Assembly: GCA_008360975.2 (NCBI GenBank)
Contig: CM039183.1
Span: forward strand, 79,086,350 to 79,150,349
Length of the DNA: 64,000 bases
Direction: 5' to 3'
Source: Lichenostomus cassidix
Lineage: Eukaryota > Chordata > Aves > Passeriformes > Meliphagidae
Each line of letters starts with the position of its first letter. The first letter of the stretch is position 1. The notes under the pieces are model-generated. The model was not told where the DNA came from. It was given only the letters and a program-made list of their open reading frames with translations, and searched no databases. Shown here in pieces: positions 26,271 through 34,612 of this stretch. The position numbers and the translations under genes were made by a program.

Positions 26271-26345
26271 CTCTTCTTCACACTGATTAATGCTTTGGGA
26301 TGCTTTCACACTGATTAATGCTCTTCTTCACACAGATTTGTACTT
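26271..26345. repeat. Imperfect tandem repeat, 28-bp period
   Basis: An 18-bp segment TTCACACTGATTAATGCT occurs exactly at 26277-26294 and 26305-26322. A third, degraded start (TTCACACAGATT) follows at 26327. This looks like a local duplication. Confidence 0.8.
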
Positions 26346-26697
26346 TGGGAGGCCTCACTGTGGGCGACTTGAAGGCTTCTTCCATCCAGAATAGATGAGA
26401 GAGTACTTCTAGCAGTTTGCACAGGAGATGATGTTGTTCTGGGGGAAGAGGTCCATGCCTTTATTTGAGTTGCTAAGAAAGGTATGCCCTTTGCACATCA
26501 GGAAATATTTCCTGTGTAATGAAATCATGAAGGGAGAATTGTATCTTCTGAGAAAGTATGTAAGCTAGTCTGACACAGCAAGTCAAACTACATAAGCATA
26601 AGGACTATGTACTGGGGAACTGCTGATGAAGTTCCCTGTTAGCTCTTCTGAATGTCTCAGCAGAGCTAACAGGAACTATTTAATTACCCAGCTACTT

Positions 26698-26744
26698 AAA
26701 AACAAAAAAAAACCAAAAAAAAACCCAAAAAAAAGGAAAAAAAT
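26698..26744. repeat. A-rich low-complexity tract
   Basis: Runs of A are broken by CC, CCC and GG. It may be an old poly(A) tail or slippage product. No parent element is recognised upstream. Confidence 0.8.
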
Positions 26745-26890
26745 AGCTTTTTTCCCCTTTTCCTGTTTCTAAATAGCTTCATTTTACTTATGTAAATTGT
26801 GCTATTGTGCTTGGGTGTGTCCACTGCATTGCAAAAATCCAGTCTACTGTCATAAAGATGTGGAGCATCACCTTGATTCATGATCTGGCA

Positions 26891-27165
26891 GGATGATGTC
26901 GCTGTTGAGCAGCTAGCAGAGTAATGAAGGCACCAGTTCTCAGCGGCAAGAAGGAATCACCTTTATTGTTTTGATTTCATCACATATATAGAGTTCTCAA
27001 AAGTCACCCAGATTGGTCAGTCAGAAGCCTTCCCCCAGGCCTGATTGGCCAGGCCTGCACCGTCCAAGTTCTGGGACACTGTTCCAATAACATCCAAACT
27101 TTATCTTTATTTATAAAATACAAGAAGAATTCTCGTGGGAAAAACCTGTGCTAGCCACAGGATGA
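26891..27165 (-). mobile_element. Solo LTR, copy B (263 bp at 26897-27159) with 6-bp target duplication
   Basis: Same family, length and orientation as the element at 17270-17532. The 6-bp direct repeat GGATGA flanks it exactly (26891-26896 and 27160-27165). On the minus strand it begins TGTGGCTAGCAC and ends CAACAGCGACA, so the canonical TG...CA termini are intact. U3 CCAAT-type boxes, a TATA-like CTATATATG and AATAAA are all present. CG dinucleotides that have become TG in copy A are kept here, suggesting this is the younger copy. No retroviral coding sequence is present; recombination between two LTRs of a former provirus is the usual origin of such solo copies. Confidence 0.92.
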
Positions 27166-28104
27166 GATGTATCCTCTCAGTCAGGAGAGAGGAGCATATC
27201 CTACAGACAGCCATGGTTATCTATAAGGATGTTATCTATATGTAATCCATGGCTGCCCAGCACTGAGGACTTTAGAATGAATGGAAGTATAGGAGCTAGC
27301 TTGATTCTTGAGAGCAAATTTCTACAAAAATGAGATGCAACTATGAGTGCAGTGAGATACACTACAATTGTGTTCCTCGGACTCCTGTTTTTGGAGGTCT
27401 TATCTCCAGGGCATGGAGCTGAATTTACTGTCCATTTGGGAAGGAAATCAGGAGAGAGTTTAGTGGTTTTTGTAGTATTGTTGTTCAATACATGCTGTCT
27501 CACAGATAATTATGATTTTTTTGGGCTACAGTACTACTAAAACACCCCTTTGTACCTGCAGTGTTGTACTGGATATTCACACTGCCCAATCAATGCTAGA
27601 AGAGGAGATAGAAACCTATTTCATACCTAGAATATAAAATTTTAAAAATTAATCAGAAACAATTACTGCAAACTTGGGATTACTTTATTAAAACTTAGAA
27701 ATCAGCATAGTGTATGAAATCCATCAAATATTGTGTATCCCCTTGGTGAAACTAGAACAAACAATAGAAATTATAATTTCCATTTATGCTCATTACACTG
27801 TCAGTTCATAGAAATGCTGCTGCTTAACTTTTGCTATTAGAAGCCTTAGCAGAAATTCAAACAGATATATCAAAGTTGCTAATGTTGAAAATTACTAATC
27901 AAAAAATCCATAAAGGTTTCAATTGGAAAAAAAAAAATCTATAAATTTTCTGAAATATTCTGTCTGAAATACAATGTACATATGTATGATCTATTTACAG
28001 TGGGCCTAAATGACAGCTAGGTGGGTTGGAGTTATCCATGAGAAGAAAAACGAACATTTTCGGTTTTTAAGGATTTATGTTTTTTTTCCCCTACAATCTG
28101 GCAT
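27166..28104. other. Intergenic spacer between solo LTR B and CR1 copies
   Basis: AT-rich sequence with no recognisable gene or repeat. The longest open frames are under about 100 codons and lack domain features. Confidence 0.55.
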
Positions 28105-28575
28105 CTGTTGGACCTCTTGGAATGAGTCCAGAGGAGGGCCATGAAGACGATCAGAGGCCAGGGGCACCTCTTCTGTTGTGAGAAGCTGAGAGAGCTGGGG
28201 CTGTTCAGCCCAGAGATGAGAAGGCTCCGAGGAGACCTTATAGCAGCCTTCCAGTACCAAAAGGGGTCTACAAGAAAGATGGAAAGAGATCCTTTATCAG
28301 GGAGAGATAGGACAAGGTGTAACGGTTTCAAACTAAAAAAGTGTAGGTTTAGATTAGGTATTAGAAAGAACTGTTTTACTGTGAGGGTGGTGAGGCACTG
28401 GACAGATCACTCAGAGAAGCTGTGAATGCCACATCCCTGGAAGTGTTTGGTCAAGGCCAGGCTGGATAAGGCCTTGACTGGGTCTAGTGGAAGGTTCCCT
28501 GCATATGGCAGGGGGCTGGAATGAGATGATGTTTAAGGTCTCTTATAACCCAAACTATTATATGATTCTATATAT
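28105..28575 (+). mobile_element. CR1 LINE, 5'-truncated copy
   Basis: The element begins in the end of CR1 ORF2 (GAGTCCAGAGGAGGGCCATG, a hallmark segment), continues with the 'LGLFSPEMRRLRGDLI'-type reading, and runs through the 3' UTR to a degenerate ATTCTAT-type 3' end near 28570. It is in plus orientation. The frame is broken by substitutions and small indels, so it makes no protein. The 5' truncation is typical of target-primed reverse transcription. Confidence 0.92.
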
Positions 28576-28769
28576 TTGTTTTAAAAATTGTAGGAAAAAA
28601 GACACTCTATTCACCCCTTTTATAGTTTTACTTGTATCTTCATTTGCACTTTCACCACACACTAAAACAAAACAATCTCAAATTTTAGGTATTGAATCAT
28701 TTACTATTTCTTATATAGCCTTTCCTTCACAGGTTTCAACCCACTTTAGCTAGTCCTATGTGCATCCCA

Positions 28770-29098
28770 CCTTCTATTTCCCTCCAGTACCTAAAGGGAG
28801 CCTGCAAGAACGAAGGAGAGAGACTCTTTACAGGGACATGTAGTGATAGGAAAGGGGGAATGGCTTCAAACTGAGAGTAGATTAGACAATAGGAAGAAAT
28901 TTTTTACTGTGAGTGTCAAGAGGCACTGTAACAGGATGCCCAGATAAGCTGTGGATGGCCATCCCTGGAAGTGTCCAAGGCCAGTCTGGATCGGGCTCTG
29001 AGCAGTCTGGTCTAGTGGAAGGTATCCCTGCCCATGACAGGAGGTTATAACTAGATGACCTTTATGGTTCCTTCCAACCCCCTCTGATTCTATTTTGT
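28770..29098 (+). mobile_element. CR1 LINE, second 5'-truncated copy
   Basis: It matches the same CR1 3' portion (CTTTACAGGGACATGTAGTG, then 'GGAAGAAATTTTTTACTGTG' and 'CCCTGGAAGTGTCCAAGG') and ends at TGATTCTATTTTG. It is in the same orientation as the copy ending 200 bp upstream but starts further 3'. The two differ at many positions, so they are probably separate insertions rather than a recent duplication. Confidence 0.9.
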
Positions 29099-29519
29099 TG
29101 AGGAGCCAGTGATTAGAAACAGCTTCATACAAGGGACAACTTAAAACAGAAAAGTTAATTTTCTGTTTGCAGCAGTCCCATTAGAGGTGCTTATTTAGAT
29201 TGTGGATGGAAACAGACCATGTTGGGAGTGAGGAAGGATGAATATTCTTCCCACTGCCTGATGCAATATTTAGCAAGCCACTGGCACAGCTGAAACTAGG
29301 TCAGGAGAAATGCTTTGAGTCCCAAGCCTGCACGCCACAAGCTCACCTTGCACAAAAAACTGTGATGCCACAGGTTTTTTTGCAGAATTGCCTGCTAACT
29401 GAACAGCAGTGTGGTGTCGAGTGTTGCAAGACCTTTTCGACTGTAGATGGCACTGCAAGGTAAGTGCAAAGGTGTGTCTACTAGCTGTGGAGATTTTATT
29501 CTCTTGAGATTTTTTTTTA

Positions 29520-29543
29520 CCAAACACTCTGCCAAACACTCTG
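29520..29543. repeat. 12-bp perfect tandem duplication
   Basis: The unit CCAAACACTCTG occurs twice in direct succession, immediately after a T-rich run. It is a minor local duplication. Confidence 0.8.
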
Positions 29544-29585
29544 ATAACATTTTAAGACTATATACCTAAAAAGAAGCAAGGTAAG

Positions 29586-30010
29586 GTCAGAGGACACCAG
29601 TCTGGAGGTGATGGAAAGGGAATGCCATGCTATCTTTGCCAACATGCTATTAAATGCAGCACTACTGGGAACCACCACCTTTCACAACAGCAGTGAGTTG
29701 CTACAGGGCCAAGGACAGGAGTGGTGCTCCCAGCTGCTCCTGGCGTCCCTGCTCATGCAGCTGGAGCAAGACAATTCCAGTCTCCAGGCATCACTTCAGC
29801 AGGGCCATGATCTCCTGCAGAGATCACACTGGTACACTCAGAGAGACAGGTGTCCCCTGCTGTGCCCAGTGCTGTGCGGCATGTCCTGACTCATGGCACC
29901 CTTTGCCCTCTGCCACACCCCGACTGGGCACAGCAGGATCATACTGCCTACATGGACAGTGTATCTGGTGCTCAGTGCCAGAGAGGGTGCCAGATGCCAT
30001 GTTCAGGTAT
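29586..30010. other. GC-rich block of unknown nature inside AT-rich intergenic DNA
   Basis: Base composition changes noticeably to GC-rich for about 420 bp between AT-rich flanks. One plus-strand frame from ATG at 29608 runs about 90 codons, with a Leu/Gln-rich segment (LLLASLLMQLEQDNSSLQA) that could form a helix. Other frames are also open. I recognise neither a protein family nor a repeat consensus. It could be a fragment of an unrecognised retroelement, a decayed retrocopy, or a noncoding conserved element. Confidence 0.35.
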
Positions 30011-33000
30011 AGTACCAACACAGCTGCATTTGGGCATGAAATGGACAGAAAAAATATCAGCTGTACAGTGAACAGGATGTTTACCTGGTCTTTAAAAGAA
30101 GTTTTTTTAAAAAACAATCTCTTCTTTTTTTCCTGTCATCAGAATAAGGCAAGAAAGGCAGTTCCTCTCTGTTCCCACATGTTCAGAAGCTAGAAACAGA
30201 TCCTCTTTTTCTCCTAACCACCACGATCTTGCCTCTCCCCTCTTTGTGAGACTGCTACAAGACCAGCAGTTGATTGCTATGGCTGTAGAGTCTGAGATTT
30301 GCACTGGAAAATCTGTAGGAAGCCCAAGAGAATGTCCTTGAGTCTCTTGTCTTTTCACCCATCCTCTCCTCTCCACAAAAGGTTGATGCTCTGAAATAAT
30401 CTGCAGCCTTGCTCCTTCGATTCAGGAAGATCAAGGTGAAAGATGTGCAGGAAAGGCAGGCCACAAATTGAATTTTTTGCTGCACTTATACAATAAACTT
30501 CCTCCAGAATAAAAAAAAAGCCCAACAACCACTTTGTTAAAAATCATGCTCTGCTGCAAAATATTTCACATCACAACAGATAATACTACAATAACTTCAC
30601 ATGTACTGCAGTCTCTGATTTTATTGAAGGTTACATTCTAGTAACTGTCCCTTTACCAGGTCGTACAAAAATTCTTTTGGTACCCGTGGTATGCCAATAT
30701 AATTTTTGTTTCATGTATCTTAGGTCCTTTACCACAGGATTTTACAAAACGTTTTTTTAAATATAGGAATTCTGAACAAACGTGGGACAATGCATTCTCA
30801 TCACATACACCTCATATCACTGATAACAAACTATCCTTTTTGTGTATCTGGACTACAACAATAACAGAAAATCTACCTTGGGCATCAGAGAGGTTCCCAA
30901 GGTCTAATTAGACAAGCTGGAGATCTTGTGAGTTAAAGAGGAGATGTTGGAGTTTCTGACATGGCACAGCTCCATGGAAGTGTTCCCAGTCATGCAAGAT
31001 GAAGAAGCTGCTTTGCTGGAGCCATGGTTTGCTGAGAAAAAGCTCCACACCACATCTCCATTTCCTACTTCACAGGGGAACTCTCAAGTACATTGATCAG
31101 AGTTTGGGGAGTCCATATCCATCACCATCTTCATTTCCATGCTGTTTGATCCTTGGACTTCTCCATGTTTTTCTTAGATTATTATATGGAATTTAATGAC
31201 TCTGTCTGTTTGAGTAAGAGGATAAGCTTTGTTAAAGGAAGATGCACATAATTTAATAAATTTGGACTTTTTTTTTTGCAAGCCTTCCCTTCTGTGAGAT
31301 GTTACATTAAATTTTGCTCTGTTAGTTCTGTAATAAAAATTTTCCAGCATTTTACAATCTTTTCTTTTTTCAAGTTCGTAAAAGAGAAAGATCATGAGGA
31401 GTTTTTTCAGTAGAAGCAGAAGTTAAGCCTAGAGCTGATTAATTTTTTCTTCAGCAGAGTATTACTATTGCCAATAACAATTATTACTCAAGGCTCCAGA
31501 GGACACTGGTAATAATTAGGCCAGCTAAGGCACATAAATAGATATGTGAAGGCAGAAATCTGTCATTTGACATTTAGTATAACTGAAAAGGAAAAAATTA
31601 TTTTCATTTTTGATGTGTAGACTGAACTTTTTGATTACTGGCTTATAGAAATAATCACCCTTTTTTTTTTTTCCAACATTCAGGGTCAATTTCAGATAGA
31701 ATAAAGCACAAAAGTAATTTTTTTCCTTACTATCACTTACAACTTTTCCTCTAATTCCTCCACTAGCTTAAGTCTGGTGTAGACTACAGTGGATGGATGG
31801 ATGGATAAGATTAATGGGTCACCAGAACTGCCTATTGGGGCAATGTCCTCCCTACAGCCTATAGTTAATCTCTCCATATTTGGAACACAGTCAATCTATA
31901 ATTCTTTAACAGTCAGTGAACTGAGACACATACTGAGACAAAAATACACTCTGTAGGCTAGTTAAGTTGCTCAAAATTCATGTTCCTCCTCAGATTCTGA
32001 GGATGGCTAAGTACACTGGCTTTCCTTTTTAAGTGCTCCTATTTCTTTCTTTTTTATGGATTTTTGGCTTAAAGTCTAGAGCTTCCATAAAAAGTAACTC
32101 AGCAGTTAGAGACATATTTTTTTCCTATAATTACATCTTTATTTGTGATAATTCAGATCTTTTCATCACAGACTGAAAAAAGCCAGATGAACAGTTCTTT
32201 ATTGACAGACACATACTATGTGTGTCAGGAACTTACAAATCTGTCTGTTGGATTACCCAATTAAAAATACACTTCAGTGACATGTTGCTGGCTTTACATC
32301 TCCACATCCTGTAACTTCTTCTGAAAGGCTTAAAACAGTATATTTTTCTGCAACAGTGTTGTAATTTTCCACAGTAGAAAAACCTTAACCAAAACAAGTA
32401 ATTTAAACAGAGGCTCAAGTTAACCTGTTTGAGCTACTTTCATTTTACAGTATTACTTTATCACCTGAACATAGCTCTGCAAATCAAACTGTTATCATCC
32501 TGGTTCTGTGAATGGTGTTCATTAGCTTGCTGCTTTTGGAGAGGCAGTACAAGATAGCAAGAATTTTTATTATTGACCTATAAACTGGGCTCAATTAGAA
32601 AAACATAAACAATAGAATACAGGCAAAGTAGTTAATATTTTATTTTTCCATGAATATATTTAAAGTCCTGCAAAGAAGATAAAACTGTTGCATAGAAAAC
32701 CATTGCTAAAAGCCTTTGGTTATTCTGTCAGGGTTTGCTGTGGCTCAGACTCTATCAGGTCCTATTCATGACTCCATTATTTTCCCAATTTTCTGTGTCC
32801 TGTGGTGTAGTTTTCTATTCTTTACAGTAGTATTTATTATGAAAGACCTGAGGGACAGTCCAGCTTCCAGAAATTGTCTTTCTCATATAGAATCTTAAGC
32901 CTTATTCTACTTTGAGCCTCTTCATCTTTCTACCATGCTCTTTACTGCTCCAAAGGATGCCTGTCCAGGTTATTCACTTGAATTTGTTATTGTGCAACAA

Positions 33001-33809
33001 AGCATTGTTTAAGACTGACTTCAGCTGTATTTGGACCTCCTTATATGATGACCTGTCCAGATGGTCATCACTGTTCTTAGGCCAGCTGGCAGCATACTTG
33101 GAGCAAGGCCACCTCCGACCTTTACTTGTGACTGAAGCACTAAGAAACTATCACTAGGAAAATAATCCATAAATACATTTCACATGGCTTGCAGGTTTAG
33201 TTACAATGGTGAATGACTGCTGGCAAACTAAACGTTTATACAGAGAAAATCAGAGAGCAGATTGTATAGTTCACATTAAGTGAGTCAGACGGCACTGATA
33301 AAAATGCTTGAAATACATCTACATACAACTCATACTGAATCTTTCCCAAGTTGAACTGCTGCTAAAAAACACGTATAATTTTCTTCCCCAACTGTTTGTG
33401 GTTTTAAAAATACCTAGGTTGTGCTAAGACCATAATGCTCATACCACATGGGATAATACTGTGGTTTTAAAAAACACACAGGAACTCTGGCCATTACATT
33501 AATATTAATACATCATTAATGTACTTCTTGGAAAAAATACATCTTTTTTTCTCTTTTTTGAAAAAGGTGAAGTGCATTTGTTTTACGCTGTATTTTATGA
33601 TAGGTACTGCTTGTCTTGGTTCCAGCTTCCCGCCCTAAAACAGTACACCCTAATCCTGTTCCAGATTAATTTGTAATCTGTGCCACCTATTGCATCATCC
33701 AAGACACCCACCAAAAAGAACTGAGCCCTCACGGAGCAAGCCACAGGTAGCTACTCTACACGAGCAGCTGTGCAAATCCTTGTGCACACAGCAGGTTTGC
33801 TTACGAGAC
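30011..33809. other. Intergenic region upstream of IBTK, no gene seen
   Basis: AT-rich sequence with short open frames only. It holds a (GGAT)n microsatellite at 31791-31806 and several T-rich runs. No recognisable transposon was found. Confidence 0.6.
31791..31806. repeat. (GGAT)n microsatellite
   Basis: About four tandem GGAT units form a short simple repeat. No function is inferred. Confidence 0.85.
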
Positions 33810-33814
33810 TGCCC

Positions 33815-33915
33815 CGGGCTGCTGTCAAAAGCCTCACAGAAAATCAAGCTCTATCTGATTATTTAGGCCACTTGCTCTATCAGACAAAGAAATTGCAGTG
33901 GCATAACACAGGCTG
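33815..33915 (-). mobile_element. Possible ancient CR1/L3 LINE fragment
   Basis: The segment with CTGTCAAAAGCCTCACAGAA followed by AAATCAAG and, further on, ATCAGACAAAGAAATT resembles, on the minus strand, CR1/L3 reverse-transcriptase coding sequence. The match is partial and made by eye, so it is only a suggestion. Confidence 0.3.
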
Positions 33916-34216
33916 AATCGGCACAGCCCTCTCGAAGCTTTCAATCCATTATTTTGAGGGGACCGACAGGCTGGTTATTTCACTATTTGCTTTTGGGCCC
34001 TGCTGGAGGGAGGCGTTACCTTGCCAGAAACCCATCCCCTTCTCGGCAGCAAGACACGGTGCTTCTCCCGTGAAGACTGCCAGAAGGAGGCACCTCTCCT
34101 CTTCGCCCCTTCTCGGCTCTCCCGCTAACTCAGCCCCTTCCCTTCCCTACCCGACACGACCAACCCAACCCACACCCCCGGCGGCCATGTCAGTTTAACC
34201 CCTAAAACACCACGGA

Positions 34217-34288
34217 AGCCCCGCCCCCAGCCCCGTCCCCAGCCCCGTCCCCAGCCCCGCCCCCAGCCCCGCCCCCAGCCCCGCCCCT
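34217..34288. repeat. 12-bp GC-box minisatellite in the IBTK promoter
   Basis: There are six consecutive 12-bp units of the form AGCCCCGCCCCC. Units two and three carry T instead of C at position 8, and the sixth ends in T. Units with the CCCCGCCCC core are consensus Sp1/KLF sites, so the array may give four strong and two weaker sites. The copy number is likely variable between individuals and hard to assemble. Confidence 0.92.
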
Positions 34289-34359
34289 TGTCCCGCTGAC
34301 CCCGCCTGTCACTCAATCCGGGCTCAGCTGCGGGGGGCGGGGCCGAGGCTGCAGCCAAG

Positions 34360-34397
34360 CCAATCGGCGCACGAGGTGCGGCGACGCCGCGGCCAAT
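34360..34397 (+). promoter_or_regulatory. Paired CCAAT boxes (NF-Y type) of IBTK
   Basis: AGCCAATCGG (core 34360-34364) and GGCCAATCAG (core 34393-34397) both match the NF-Y consensus RRCCAATSR and point the same way, 33 bp or about three helical turns apart. They sit just upstream of the predicted exon 1. Confidence 0.65.
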
Positions 34398-34439
34398 CAG
34401 TGCTGCGCTTCTTCGTGGGTGCGGCCGTCGCTGTCGGTG

Positions 34440-34612
34440 CGCCCCGCTGAGAGTCGCGGCCCCGCCTGTCACCGTCGCTGTCGCCGGCGGAGCTGTCGCG
34501 GTAGCAGCCGCAGCCGCAGCCTGGCCGTGCCCCGCAGTCACTGAGGATGAGCCCCCGCGCTGCTCAGCGCGCGTCCCGTCCTGCCCGCCCGAGCCCATTC
34601 ATCTAGCGACTG
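34440..34612 (+). other. IBTK: IBTK noncoding exon 1 (5' end approximate)
   Basis: A GC-rich sequence downstream of the CCAAT boxes ends with the donor GACTG|GTGAGG at 34612/34613. No frame in it continues into the IBTK reading frame, and the first in-frame AUG lies in exon 2, so this exon is leader sequence. It carries a 19-codon upstream reading frame (34547-34606) that ends just before the donor. The 5' boundary is a guess; the 3' boundary is well supported by the splice site. Confidence 0.6.
34547..34606 (+). promoter_or_regulatory. Upstream ORF in IBTK exon 1 (19 codons)
   Basis: ATGAGCCCCCGCG begins a 19-codon frame (MSPRAAQRASRPARPSPFI) closed by TAG at 34604-34606. If the transcription start lies upstream of 34547, this small frame could reduce re-initiation at the main start. 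The peptide itself shows no recognisable feature. Confidence 0.4.

Larger units (their letters stand above)
17539..26696. other. Intergenic region between the two solo LTRs, no gene seen
   Basis: This AT-rich stretch contains only short, featureless open frames, a long poly(T) tract at 20541-20586, a (GAAT)n microsatellite at 25128-25144, and an imperfect tandem repeat next to a CTCF-like motif near 26.2-26.35 kb. No internal retroviral sequence joins the two LTRs, which supports their being separate insertions. Confidence 0.6.

Noticed and set aside
17270..27159. A single 9.9-kb provirus with the two LTRs as its ends
   Set aside because: Each LTR has its own different 6-bp target duplication immediately on both sides, and no gag, pol or env sequence lies between.
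34125..34598. Minus-strand open frame with repeated GRGWGRGW in the IBTK promoter
   Set aside because: The repeat is simply the translation of the 12-bp GC-box minisatellite. There is no start context or homology.
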